Below are positions 8,925-18,008 of a stretch of DNA of 64,000 bases, one piece after another. Location of the stretch: positions 1-64,000 of the forward strand of contig CALSRA010000024.1 in the NCBI GenBank assembly GCA_943788635.1, written 5' to 3'. Numbering within the stretch: the first letter of the stretch is position 1; each line of letters starts with the position of its first letter. The notes beneath the pieces are model-generated. The model worked only from the letters and a program-made list of their open reading frames with translations, was not told the origin of the DNA and searched no databases. Origin of the DNA: an uncultured Alphaproteobacteria bacterium (GTDB lineage Bacteria > Pseudomonadota > Alphaproteobacteria > UBA8366 > GCA-2717185). A program made the translations under genes and the position numbers.

Positions 8925-9905
8925 TTACTTGACCTCTGATGCCTTCTTGATCAGATCGGCAAACTTGGCACCGAACTTTTCACGCACCGATGCGGTCGCC
9001 GCGATAAACGCTGTCTTGTCGACATCGGTAATAACCTTGATGCCCTTGGAGCGCAGCAGATCGAGTGATTTCTGCTCGCGTGCGGCCCACAATTCCCGCT
9101 CGCGTTCAACCGTCATGACAGACGCCTTGCGGATGAGCTGCTGGTCCATTGCCGGCAGCGTATCCCAGACCTTCTTCGAGAAGACGAAGATTTCCGGCAC
9201 CATCAGATGCTCGGTCAGGGTGTAGTGGCCCGCAACTTCGTAATGCTTGCCGGATTCATAGGAAGGCGGGTTGTTTTCCGCACCGTCCACAACGCCGGTC
9301 TGCATCGACGTATACAGTTCATTGAAGGCAATCGGCAGGCCGTTGCCACCCATGGCATTGACCATTTCGATAAAAATCGGGTTCTGCATGACGCGGATCT
9401 TCAAGCCTTTAAGATCCTCGATCTTCGCGATCGGGTGCGACTTGTTATAGAACGAACGCGATCCCGCATCCATGTAACCCAGGCCGATCAGCCCGCCGGC
9501 TTCCAGCTTGTTCAGCAGTGACGTGCCGATCTCACCATCGACAACCTTGTGCATGTGATCAACGCTGCGGAAGAAGTAGGGCAGGTTGAACGCGTTGAAT
9601 TCCTCAACGATCGGGCCGACAACGCCGACGCTGACGCGGGTCATTTCAAGGGCGCCGAGCTGTGTCTGCTCGAGTGCTTCCTTTTCACCGCCAAGCTGCA
9701 TGGAATGGAAAATCTTGACGTTAATCCGGCCACTGGTCCACGTGTTCAGCAGCTCGCCCATGTACTGGATGGCATCCGTTGTCGGATAGCCCATGGGGTG
9801 AACGTCACTGGATTTGATCTCCAGCGCCGATGCGGAAAAGCTCACCCCGATAACGGCGGTAACGGCCGCCGCAGAGGTAACAAGACGTTTACGGAAATTA
9901 CTCAT
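8925..9905 (-). CDS. dctP: TRAP transporter solute-binding protein (DctP type)
   Basis: A 326-residue periplasmic protein with a signal peptide at residues 1-27 (cleavage near FSASALE). The family signatures [12 protein letters not shown] and [12 protein letters not shown] are present; the latter includes the arginine that normally salt-bridges a substrate carboxylate. The gene appears full-length. What is odd is its 5-prime flank: only a few native bases remain before the ATG, and then the sequence becomes a truncated IS21 istA reading frame that overlaps the dctP start (istA ends TAA at 9898). The native promoter and ribosome binding site are therefore lost, and expression probably depends on istA transcription. 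Confidence 0.92.
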   Translation of the reverse strand: MSNFRKRLVTSAAAVTAVIGVSFSASALEIKSSDVHPMGYPTTDAIQYMGELLNTWTSGRINVKIFHSMQLGGEKEALEQTQLGALEMTRVSVGVVGPIVEEFNAFNLPYFFRSVDHMHKVVDGEIGTSLLNKLEAGGLIGLGYMDAGSRSFYNKSHPIAKIEDLKGLKIRVMQNPIFIEMVNAMGGNGLPIAFNELYTSMQTGVVDGAENNPPSYESGKHYEVAGHYTLTEHLMVPEIFVFSKKVWDTLPAMDQQLIRKASVMTVERERELWAAREQKSLDLLRSKGIKVITDVDKTAFIAATASVREKFGAKFADLIKKASEVK

Positions 9906-10767
9906 GATAGGCCTGGTTCAGTTCGGCGAGGCTGAAGAAACGGCGATTGCGCAGGCGGGCCAGGATCCAGCGTTCGACGATCTGGACGCCAACCTCCACT
10001 TTCGCCTTGTCGCGAGGCTTGCGCGGCCGCGCTGGCACGATCGCGGTATCGTAATGGGCCGCCATGCCGGCGTAAGTTCGGTTGATCTCGGGATCGTACA
10101 GGCAGGCCTTGACGACGCCGGACTTGAGATTATCCGGCACGACTTGCGCCGGTACGCCGCCGAAATAGGCGAAGGCGCGGCCATGCGAGCCGATCCAGTT
10201 GGGCAGCGCTTGCGTCCAGGTCGCCTCGGCGTAGGTGTAGCTCGAGGCGCCCAGGGTGGCGACGAAGATCTGGGCCGTGCGGATCTCTCCGGTAAGGCCG
10301 TCGATCACCTCCATCGTGGCGCCGGCGTAATCGACGAACATCTTCTCGCCGGCGACGTGGGCCTGACGCATGGTCGGGTTGAGCCGGCCACGCCAATCCC
10401 GGTAGAGATCGCAGAACCGGCTGTAGCCGTAACCCATGGGATGAACGGCGCGGTATTCTTCCCATAATAGCGACAGGGTGACGCCGGGCCGCTTCAGCTC
10501 GCGATGCAGCAGCGGCCAGTCGGGAGGTGGCCGGCGATCGGGAGAAACCATCGTCGGCGGCGCGAACAGCAGCCGTTCCAGATCCTCCTCCGAAAGATCC
10601 TCGGGCAGCGGCCAGCCCAGACCGGCGCGGCGTGCGCGGCTGATATAATCGCCGACCGCCGTGCGGCCGATGTTCAAACTGACGGCAATCCGCCGCTTCG
10701 ACAATCCACCGGCGTGCAGCCGGAGAACGTCACCTATCTTGCGCATGGGCAATCTCTCCCGGGGCAT
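9898..10767 (-). pseudogene. istA: IS21-family transposase IstA, C-terminally truncated
   Basis: The frame encodes about 289 residues. It has the N-terminal helix-turn-helix of IstA ([19 protein letters not shown]) and the DDE integrase core: [14 protein letters not shown], and a glutamate near KAKVEVG. Full IstA proteins are about 500 residues; here the homology stops at AELNQA and continues into three junction-derived residues before TAA. The istB helper gene is absent. The start at 10767 has a GAGAGGAG ribosome binding site. The element is a dead remnant whose inner end abuts dctP. Confidence 0.85.
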
Positions 10768-10938
10768 CCTCGCTCCTCTCAAAAGGCGCGAAGGTAGCCC
10801 CTGTCAGGATCACCCAACGAGGTCGATCACATCGCCAATCCGACTGGCCGCTTTACGTCGGAATCGGTGGCCGGATTAAATCGGAATCACTGGCCGCTTT
10901 GGATCGGAAACAGTGGCCGCTTTGCGTCGGAATGCGCA
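9910..10938 (-). mobile_element. IS21-family element remnant
   Basis: One terminus is intact near 10938 (reading TGCGCATTCCGAC inward on the minus strand) and carries multiple imperfect repeats. The other end, including the istA 3-prime part and istB, is gone, with the break about 6 bases upstream of the dctP ATG. Deletion extending from the element into the dctP promoter region is the simplest explanation. Confidence 0.75.
10843..10938. repeat. Terminal 23-bp repeats of the IS21 element
   Basis: Four imperfect direct repeats of about 23 bases follow one another, each with TGGCCG followed by a TCGGAA core (for example TGGCCGCTTTGCGTCGGAAT). Such repeated transposase-binding sites near the ends are characteristic of IS21 elements. 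Confidence 0.75.
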
Positions 10939-10954
10939 GCCAAAACGAAGGTGG

Positions 10955-11338
10955 TCAGTCACCTTTGACCGCAGGTGCGTCATAGCCTTCGCAATCTGTA
11001 TACAGCGCGTGCTCACGCGAGGTCGGGTAGGTCCGGCAGACCTGCGGGCGGGTTTCGTAGATACGGCAGTAATATTGCGGACGTCCGGGATATTTTTTAA
11101 TCCACGGACAGCGCGTGGTTTCACGACCTGTCACGGTGCTGCCGGCATGAATACCCTGACGCGCGCCGGCTTTCCCCTGCCAGGTGACGTATTTCAGGAC
11201 ATGCGGCGCCTGTTCCTCCCAGCGGGCGATATCTTCTTCGACCACCGGTAAAGCGCCCGCCCCTTCCAGGCAACACTTGCCGCAGCCCGTGCAGTTGAAT
11301 TGCGCCGCTTCCTCTGACACCGCCCCACCTTCTTTCAA
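10955..11338 (-). CDS. YkgJ-type cysteine cluster protein
   Basis: The 127-residue protein has the cysteine pattern CTGCGKCC near the N-terminus, then Cys in RCPWI, YYCRIYETRPQVCRTYP, and DCEGY. This is the zinc or iron-cluster chelatase-like YkgJ family (UPF0153). Its function is not established. It lies on the minus strand between the second CoA-transferase gene and the IS21 end. The two genes were probably expressed together before the insertion. Confidence 0.75.
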   Translation of the reverse strand: MKEGGAVSEEAAQFNCTGCGKCCLEGAGALPVVEEDIARWEEQAPHVLKYVTWQGKAGARQGIHAGSTVTGRETTRCPWIKKYPGRPQYYCRIYETRPQVCRTYPTSREHALYTDCEGYDAPAVKGD

Positions 11339-11408
11339 ACCCGAAAGGAGCGAGTGTAGGACGCTTTCACTGCCGGAATATTAACCCGGTTACATTTCTT
11401 TCGGGGTA

Positions 11409-12672
11409 TCAGGCCTTGGTGCCGACGGCCCCGTCCGCCTTCAGCGCTTCCACGGCAGCACCATTCAGCCCCAGCCAGTCACTGAGCACCTCGTCGGTGT
11501 GTTCGCCCAGAACCGGCGAGGCCGTAACCCGGCTGACCCGGCCATCCACCCGCACCGGCCAGGCCGGCATCTTGTAGGGGCTATGCACCGGATGGACCAT
11601 TGTCTGCATGATGCCGCGCTGCTCGAAACTGACATCATCGTGCAATTCCATTGAATCCAGCACCGCACCGGCGGGAATACCAGCCTCGCCCACGGCTTCC
11701 ATGGCTTCGTATTTGTTCAGGCCCTTCGTCCATTCGGCGATCACGGCATCCACTTCCGGTTCGCGCGCCACCCGGTCGGCCGGGGTCAGATAGCGTTCGT
11801 CGCCGATCAGGTCTTCCCGCCCGACCAGCGTCAGCAGATTGTCCCAATGCGCAGGATTGGCGCGGCTCGTCATGATATAGACGTAATCGTTCGGCCCGCC
11901 GGGCGCGCAGGGATACAGCCCCATCGGGGCGTTGACGATGCCGGGCACCTTGTCGCCACCGCGTTCGGCCGCCTTGCCGGTCAGCCCCTGGGTCGAGAAC
12001 GGAATGCGCATGTAATGCAGCATCGCATCCTGCATCGCGACCTGCAGCCGATGCCCCTCGCCCGTCTGCTGCTTCTTGTACAGCGCACCCAGAATCGTGA
12101 TCGCCATCAGCATGCCGGTACCCGTATCGCCAAGCGATATACCGGGCCGGGTCGGCGGACCATCCGGGTCGCCGGTGACGCTGAAGGTCCCGCCGCAGGC
12201 CTGCGCGATCATGTCGAAGGCCAGGTTCTTTTCGAAGGGGCTGCCCTCGCCAAACCCCTTTATCTGGCCATAGATAAGGCCGGGGTTGATTTCCTTCACC
12301 GCGTCGTAACCCAACCCCAGCCGCTCGATCGCGCCCGGCGCGAAATTTTCCAGCATCACATCGGCTTCGCGGATCATGTCCTTGATCAGCGCCAGCCCTT
12401 TGGGCGCCTTCAGGTTGACGGTGATCGACTTCTTGTTGGCGTTGAGGATGTGGAAATAATACGGGTCATCATCCGGCAGCCCCGCCTTCAGTCGCCGCCC
12501 CGGATCGCCCCGGTTCGGGTTTTCGATCTTCACCACGTCGGCGCCGAGCCAGGCCAGCGCCTCGGTGCAGGACGGTCCCGCCTCGAACTGGCTGAAGTCG
12601 ATCAACCTTCACGCCCTGCAGGAATTTGACGTCGGTAACGGGTGCGCTGGTGTCGCTGGCGGTATCGGGCAT
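11409..12672 (-). CDS. CaiB/BaiF family CoA-transferase paralogue, frameshifted near its start
   Basis: This is a close paralogue of the enzyme at 4.7-6.0 kb. The N-terminal segment (MPDTASD to GVKV) starts with an ATG at 12672 preceded by GGGGGAG. It is in a different frame from the rest, which continues as IDFSQFEAG from about 12604. Removing one T (GGTTGATCGAC to GGTGATCGAC) restores VKVIDF. The intact remainder of about 395 residues carries the usual motifs (ENFAPG, GDTGTGM). Either a sequencing insertion or a recent mutation explains the break; similar +1 changes in essential genes of this window favour an error. Confidence 0.8.
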
Positions 12673-12828
12673 GGTCGGCTCCCCCGGGGCTGTAGTGGCG
12701 AAACGATAGGTGCGACGCCAAGCTTGGCACAACCGATACGCTTGAGGGAAGTGGGGGCCGGGTGGTGGACCGCGTGTGGGTCAGGTCGCGATTTGCACCT
12801 GAAATCGAATTTCAGCAGCGGAGTCGCG

Positions 12829-13305
12829 TCACCCGCCCGGGCTTGCTGCGATACGTTGCTGGATAACAGGAATGACCTTCCTGGCCAGGCAGTTGAACAG
12901 AGAGGCGCGGCAAATCAGTTGCTGCCGGATCGAGCCTGCAGTTTTTCGGGCCTCCAGGAACCACTCGAGACACTCAAACGAGGGGTCGTCCAGCATCGTG
13001 CCGTTGCGGGCCGCCTCAAGTGACGCTTCTCCGCGCATCGTCACGATAAGGGCAATCGCGTGCTGTACTTTCAACAGATCATTCGCATTGAAGCTCGTAT
13101 CGGGTTTCTTTTCTTCCAGGAGGCCGCGTCCCACGGCGCCGAGCGTTTCCAGTTCGATGCGCATCGTGATCTGCAGCGCGTCCATGGCGTTCCGGAAACG
13201 GACGTCACTATTCTTCTCTAATGCAACCAGGTTTCGCCGGCCCAGTTGATCCAGTTCATCACGCATTGCTGCGGCTTCCGTCAGGCACTCTTCGAGGCTT
13301 GGCAT
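12829..13305 (-). CDS. Hypothetical protein, predicted all-helical
   Basis: A 158-residue, soluble, leucine- and alanine-rich protein with heptad-like helices and no signal peptide or membrane segment. No family was recognised. It lies upstream of the CoA-transferase on the same strand, about 155 bases away, and no strong ribosome binding site is visible before the ATG at 13305. The codon usage looks like the surrounding genome, so I accept it as a real gene at moderate confidence. Confidence 0.5.
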   Translation of the reverse strand: MPSLEECLTEAAAMRDELDQLGRRNLVALEKNSDVRFRNAMDALQITMRIELETLGAVGRGLLEEKKPDTSFNANDLLKVQHAIALIVTMRGEASLEAARNGTMLDDPSFECLEWFLEARKTAGSIRQQLICRASLFNCLARKVIPVIQQRIAASPGG

Positions 13306-13542
13306 GTCGCGTTAGACCATCTCATCGACAAAGCTGCATACCCCGCAAAACTAATAGGGCAAGATCCTGTCTCCTCAGTAGATTACGTAACCACTACCCG
13401 CAAAACAGTTAACAACCCAAGGCATTGGTTTTTGAATTTCGACGACCGGAGCGGCTACGACAGCCCAACAGGATACCAGTTCGCCAGTCGTCTTTAAGAC
13501 TTTGTATGGAATCCCCTCACATTTTCACGCTATAGTTTTACC

Positions 13543-14355
13543 ATGAAACCTATAATTTTGATATTTGGCGTGCTGGCCGCACTCTTGTTGTCGGGTTGCC
13601 AGTCCACGAACCAGCAGGCAGGCGAAGGCCCTATCACACTTTCCCCCAGTGTCGAAAGCCGGCTGCAAACCTACCTGGCAAACCCGGGGTCAAGCTTCTT
13701 CGCCGTTTCCACCAATGGGAAACATCACGCCTTCAGCTATTGCGCCGACGGCAATGTCTGCGAAGAGGATGGCGGCGGTGTGGCGCTGCGGGCCTGTCGT
13801 GAGCGAAGTCAGGGTGTGCCCTGCAAAATTTACGCTGTAGGCAACCGCATTATCTGGCAAGGAGCGGCTAACTCCGGCCAGCGGATCGAAAAGGTCAAAA
13901 CCGATATCGGATCCGGGCCCCTGACCCTGTTTCCATCCGCGGAAGATCTTTACCGGCAATATCTGGAAAAACCGAACCCCGAATATTTTGCGGTGGCCCG
14001 GGACGGCTTGGGCGCAGGCGCCAGTTTCTGCAAAAACGTCCCGTGTACATCGCCCGGCGCGAAAGAACTGGCAATCGCCAACTGCCTGCAACGATACCCC
14101 AACGCGGAATGTCTGATCTTTGCCATCGGTCGCAAGGTGGTTTGGCAGGGCAAGGTTTCTTCGTATTCAAAGACCATCCCTTCAGCTGCAACGACCATCG
14201 AACGCTGGGCTGGTGAAACCGACACTGTCATCTGCCGCGCCGCGCTTGATGGCCCCCAAGCCACAAACTGGACAACTAACGGCAGTTACCAGGACGCCGT
14301 CACGGAAGCAAAGAAACGCAGCCTGACACCCTCGGATTGCCGGACAAAGACATGA
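13543..14355 (+). CDS. Lipoprotein with two tandem repeat domains
   Basis: A 270-residue protein with a lipoprotein signal peptide (lipobox LLSGC, Cys19). Two tandem modules of about 80 residues follow, each running from GPxTLxPS through FFAV/YFAV and a cysteine-containing stretch to VxWQG (about residues 29-107 and 125-203). A shorter C-terminal part has two cysteines (VICRAAL and PSDC). Paired cysteines in each module suggest disulfides in the periplasm. The family was not recognised. A decayed further copy of the module lies directly downstream, so the locus has expanded by duplication. Confidence 0.65.
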   Translation: MKPIILIFGVLAALLLSGCQSTNQQAGEGPITLSPSVESRLQTYLANPGSSFFAVSTNGKHHAFSYCADGNVCEEDGGGVALRACRERSQGVPCKIYAVGNRIIWQGAANSGQRIEKVKTDIGSGPLTLFPSAEDLYRQYLEKPNPEYFAVARDGLGAGASFCKNVPCTSPGAKELAIANCLQRYPNAECLIFAIGRKVVWQGKVSSYSKTIPSAATTIERWAGETDTVICRAALDGPQATNWTTNGSYQDAVTEAKKRSLTPSDCRTKT

Positions 14356-14384
14356 GCGAAACGACAGGCCGAAGCATCGGCGTA

Positions 14385-14650
14385 CAGACCCGGCGAAGGC
14401 CCGCTCACAATGCAGCCTTCGGCCGCCGAGGACCGTTCGCGACGTTATCTCGCCAAGGATGACCCGCAGTTTTCGCCGTCTCCACCAACGGCCTGAACGT
14501 CAGTTACAACTGGTGTCCCACGCCGGGTTGCGACGCGTCATAAATGACAAGAAGCGCCGTCGATTCCTGCAACAAGGTCGCCGAATTCGCCGAATGCCGC
14601 CTTTTCGCCGTGGGCCGAACCATCGTATGGCAGGGCAAGGTGGAGATCCT
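14385..14650 (+). pseudogene. Decayed third copy of the lipoprotein module
   Basis: Translation in shifting frames gives GEGPLTMQPSA, then FFAVSTNG after a one-base loss, then a stop, and then CRLFAVGRTIVWQGKV. This is the same order of motifs as each module of the preceding lipoprotein. The N-terminal signal is missing. It is best read as a degenerate tandem duplicate. Confidence 0.65.
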
Positions 14651-14845
14651 TGTCGGGAATTTGGGAGCAAAGCACGCTGGGTTTCTGCTGTTTAATCTTG
14701 TCATTTTATCCATTTTATGCTTTAATTCCTTTTTTTAATTCAGCAATCCCAACCTCAAGATGATCCTGACACGAGCTTCATGGCGTGCCGCGTCTGTCCG
14801 CAAATCATTTCGCTACACGCCGAGACAGGCACCGCCTTGCGCCGG

Positions 14846-15160
14846 AATGCCAACAAATGCCAATAAAATTAAATAGACTATCGGCGAACCACACCGCATT
14901 TGGTTCCCCCTTCCCGCCCGGGAAGGCAGAAGGTTTACGGAAGGACAGCGAAATCCGCCAATGTCAATCGATGGCAACCGATGCCAATCAAATTGCCATT
15001 ACAACCTACAGCCAGACCGCGGCGCAAACCTATCGCAATGCATATAAATGCTAACAGATACCAATGGAATTCCACCCCTCCCCTTCCGTCGCGAACCCAA
15101 ATCCGGTTCGGGGTACTTGGCGACCGCGACAAATGTCAATCGATGTCAATCAATGCAAAC
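14846..15160. repeat. 10-bp repeat field, group 1
   Basis: Runs of a degenerate 10-base unit close to ATGTCAATCG occur at 14846-14875, 14961-14990, about 15036-15066 and 15131-15160. Adjacent units stay in exact 10-base register (for example ATGTCAATCG, ATGGCAACCG, ATGCCAATCA at 14961-14990). The intervening sequence has no gene. The units are in the reverse orientation to the arrays near 23.7 and 25.1 kb. Confidence 0.7.
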
Positions 15161-15193
15161 CGCCCGGCGTTTTTTCCGCCGGGCCGTCGCGTA

Positions 15194-16237
15194 TCAGTAT
15201 TCGACCCGGTACACCCGCGCCGCCGTGTCATGGAACAGCGCCGCCTTCTCCGCGGCGGAGGCGCCGGACGCAATCCGCTTGAAGGCATTCCACAGCACAT
15301 GATAGCTGCAGGTCACCTTGTCGACGGGGAAGTTCGATTCGAACAGGCAGCGGTCAGCACCGAATTGTTCGATGCAGTGGTCGTAGAAGACCCGGGTTTC
15401 ATCGACCAGTTCCTGACTGGTCGGCGGCGTCGGGCGGCTCTCCCAGCCATAGCCGTTCATCTTCATGTTCACCCCACCGAGCTTCGCATGCACGTTCGGG
15501 CATTTCGCGATCTCGGCGATATCCGCCTTCCATTTCGGCAGGTATTCCGCCCGCTTGCCCGCGTAGGGACCGATACCGAGCGGCCCGAGAAAATGGTCGA
15601 GGATAATGGTCGTATCGGGGAAAGCGCGCGCGAGGTCGGTGAGTCTGGATATCTGCGGGTGGAAGCACCACCCCTCAAAAGTCATCCCCAATGGCGCCAG
15701 CTTGGCGAAGCCTTCGCGGAATTTGGCGTCCTGGAACATATCCTCCGACGGCATCGGGTGGGAGTTGCGAACATCGTCGCTGGCATCCCAGCCGCCGCCC
15801 AGCCGGATACCGCGGAACCGTCCGCCACCAGCCGCGATATGGGCTTCCAGCACTTTCTCGACCCCCGCCCCGATGCGCAGGTCCGCATAGCCGATGATCG
15901 CCGCCGCAACCAGCGTATCGCCGTATTGCCCGGACGCACTCATCGCCGAAATACCATTGACGAATTCTGTCTCGCCGACCGGTTTCATTTCTTCCGGCCC
16001 CTTGGCGCGATACATCGAACCGCATTCCATATAGATCGTGGAACGGATGTTATGGCCGCTGTTCGTGTCCTTCAGCAGCTCGTCCAGCAGGTAGCGCTGT
16101 TCGACCTGTTCGACCCGGAAGGTCGCCAGCGGGTCGATACTCGAATCCCAGAAATGATGATGCGGATCGCAGATCGGCAGATCCGGCTCGATGATCTCTT
16201 CCTGTACCTGGTTCAGCCACGCGTCCGTCGTCGCCAT
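15194..16237 (-). CDS. Amidohydrolase family protein (amidohydrolase_2 type)
   Basis: A 347-residue TIM-barrel metal-dependent hydrolase. The N-terminal metal motif is DPHHHFWD (about residues 24-31). Later motifs include ILDHF and the C-terminal FESNFPVDK, which carries the catalytic aspartate position. These features match the lactonase/decarboxylase-like amidohydrolase_2 family. The substrate is unknown. It stands upstream of nothing on its strand except the 10-bp repeat field beyond its stop. The ATG at 16237 follows a GGGGGGAG ribosome binding site. Confidence 0.85.
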   Translation of the reverse strand: MATTDAWLNQVQEEIIEPDLPICDPHHHFWDSSIDPLATFRVEQVEQRYLLDELLKDTNSGHNIRSTIYMECGSMYRAKGPEEMKPVGETEFVNGISAMSASGQYGDTLVAAAIIGYADLRIGAGVEKVLEAHIAAGGGRFRGIRLGGGWDASDDVRNSHPMPSEDMFQDAKFREGFAKLAPLGMTFEGWCFHPQISRLTDLARAFPDTTIILDHFLGPLGIGPYAGKRAEYLPKWKADIAEIAKCPNVHAKLGGVNMKMNGYGWESRPTPPTSQELVDETRVFYDHCIEQFGADRCLFESNFPVDKVTCSYHVLWNAFKRIASGASAAEKAALFHDTAARVYRVEY

Positions 16238-16339
16238 GTTCGCTCCCCCCGATTGGTTGTGTTGGGATTCAGTTTACGCGGATGGGATGGCGCACGCCAA
16301 GGGGATGGCGAATGCCTTTGCACGCCCCGGGAAAAAGAA

Positions 16340-16369
16340 AACCGCGGGTCCCTTCCGGCACCCGCGGTT
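16340..16369 (-). terminator. Intrinsic terminator after peroxiredoxin gene
   Basis: AACCGCGGGT pairs with ACCCGCGGTT (10 bp) around a 10-base loop. On the minus strand it is followed by TTTCTTTTTC. It lies 24 bases after the peroxiredoxin stop codon. Confidence 0.85.
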
Positions 16370-16392
16370 TCTATTGTCGTCTGACGGTAGCG

Positions 16393-16840
16393 TTACGCGA
16401 TATGCGCCAGCGCCTCCGCCGGATGGGCTTCGGCGTTGTCGACCGCATAGGCCTGCAGCACCGTTCCGTCCGGGCCGATGATCACGGTTACCCGTGTCGC
16501 CTTCTCCTGGTCGGCGCTTTCCGCCGCGCCATAGGCCAGGGCGACCGAGCGGTCGGCATCGCAAAGCAGGTCGGCGGTCAGGCCAACTTCTTCGCGCCAT
16601 TTTTTCAGGTCATCCGTCGGGCTGAAGGTAATGCCCAGCACGACGGCGTTCTTTGCAGCATAGTCGGGGGTTCGATCACGGAACCCGTTGGCTTGCTTGG
16701 TTCAATTATTCCCGAAGGCACGCGGGTAGAACCAGATCAGCACATGCCGCCCGGCGTAGTCCGCGAGACTGACGGATTTTACCGTCCTGATTGGGCAGCG
16801 TAAAGGCCGCCGCAACGCTTCCGATTTCTGGTAATGCCAT
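16393..16840 (-). CDS. Peroxiredoxin (Bcp/AhpC-TSA type), candidate selenoprotein
   Basis: The start MALPEIGS at 16840 and the C-terminal thioredoxin-fold half are clear Bcp-like peroxiredoxin sequence. Two interruptions exist. First, one extra A in AAAA (16777-16780) shifts the frame after PNQDGK; removing it gives KSVSLADYAG. Second, an in-frame TGA at 16702-16704 lies in FYPRAFGNN-TGA-TKQANG, exactly where the family has the peroxidatic cysteine (pattern YPKADTPGCTK). The frame and spacing on both sides of TGA are intact. A hairpin fitting the bacterial SECIS model follows. I infer a selenocysteine peroxiredoxin of 148 residues; a plain nonsense mutation is the alternative. Confidence 0.7.
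16668..16686 (-). promoter_or_regulatory. Candidate bacterial SECIS hairpin
   Basis: On the minus strand, 15 bases after the TGA, GGGTTC pairs with GAACCC (6 bp) around the 7-base loop CGTGATC. The second loop base is G and the loop begins 22 bases after TGA. This meets the usual bacterial SECIS criteria: a short stem, a guanine among the first two loop bases, and a loop 16-37 bases from UGA. The short stem could also arise by chance. Confidence 0.45.
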
Positions 16841-16957
16841 GCTTCTCTCTCTGCTTGTGTTTCGCATCGTTAAGGTAAGCCGACAGTTTAATCGCCGGCG
16901 CCGTGCAAATGAACCCGCCAAACCGCTTTTTTTGCCCAAGGGCGCGCGGGGGCAACG

Positions 16958-17849
16958 TTACTTCTGCGCGTCGGCGACAAGGACGAAAATTGGCCTCGAC
17001 CGAGCGGAACGGGTTGGAAACACCCAGCTTCCTGGCCAGAGATGAATCGTCATGCTGCTCGAAATCGGCAATCAGGCTTTCCTTCACGCCGAACACCGCA
17101 TCGTCTTCGAGCACCGGGTCCCCCTTGACGAAATAATGTGTCGTGACCGTTTCATAGCCGGGGGCGCTGACGATGTAATGCAGATGGGCCGGCCGCATGC
17201 TGCCCCGACTCAGCCCCCGTAGGATCACGCCCACCGGGCCGTCATCGGGGATGCCGTAGCTGCAGGGTAGAATCGCACGATAATTGTATGTCCCGTCCGC
17301 CCGGGTCCTGAAGATACCGCGCAGGTTATGTTCCGGCTGAATGTCCGGTTGTTGGTTGTCGTAATACCCGTCGTGACTTGCCTGCCAGGTATCGATAATC
17401 GCCCCTTCAATCGGGTTCCCGTCGATATCGGTGACCTTGCCGGAGACATAGACCTCCTCGCCCTTGCCATCCTCGGAAACCGTGTCACCCATTTCCCGCT
17501 CCGGCACCCCCTCAACATGAAAGGGACCCAGCACCGTGTTTTCCGTCGCGCCCGAGGGCCGTCGAGTGTTGATCGTATCGACCAGCATCGAAACGCCCAG
17601 CACATCGGACAGCAGGATCCATTCCTGCCGCTTGTCGTCACACATTTTGCCCGTGTCGGTCAGGAATCCGATTGCCTGTTCCCATTCTTCAATGGTCGGT
17701 TCGACCTCCTTGACGAAAGCATGCAAATGGCGAACGGCGGATTCCATGACGTTCGCCAGGCGCTCGTTTTTCGCCGCTTGCATTCGCGCGCAAACCACAT
17801 CGGCCGAATTTTCTTCGGTGAAATACTGCAATGAATCCGCAAGTGACAT
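16958..17849 (-). CDS. Intradiol ring-cleavage dioxygenase, frameshifted at its end
   Basis: The protein is a catechol 1,2-dioxygenase or hydroxyquinol 1,2-dioxygenase-type non-heme iron(III) enzyme. The helical N-terminal dimerisation domain precedes the beta-sandwich with GPFHVEG, the tyrosine ligands in DGTYNYR and CSYGIP, and the histidine ligands in RPAHLHY. Near the C-terminus one extra base in a run of four (16986-16989) changes the ending; removing it gives VEANFVLVADAQK and a stop at 16958, a normal 296-residue protein. Without the correction the frame would run on into the peroxiredoxin gene, which is implausible. Confidence 0.82.
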
Positions 17850-17968
17850 CTGGTTCTCCCTCGTCGCCGTTTTCGCAGGTGTTGGACGGGCACACCATTA
17901 TCGACATTGCCCCGATGCCGCGAGCCTGTCTAATCCATACTGGCGATTTGATCCTCGAAGAGAAGCAA

Positions 17969-17997
17969 GGGGGTGTTCAGCGAACACAAACACCCCC
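17969..17997 (-). terminator. Hairpin terminator after acetyltransferase
   Basis: GGGGGTGTT (17969-17977) pairs with AACACCCCC (17989-17997). It lies a few bases after the stop of the minus-strand acetyltransferase gene and probably ends its transcript. Confidence 0.6.
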
Positions 17998-18008
17998 GTC
18001 GCTTCCCG

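Noticed and set aside
12605-12605. TTG at 12605 as the true start of the second CoA-transferase
   Set aside because: The paralogue and the upstream ATG with GGGGGAG show that about 23 N-terminal codons belong to the gene; starting here would remove the first strand of the fold.
14900-16384. A 494-codon plus-strand open frame
   Set aside because: It lies antisense to the amidohydrolase, which has a clear metal motif and ribosome binding site. The frame is a by-product of GC-rich codon usage.
16777-16989. Programmed frameshifting in the peroxiredoxin and dioxygenase genes
   Set aside because: No slippery heptamer with a stimulatory structure is evident, and equal +1 changes occur in genes such as gatB that are not known to use it.
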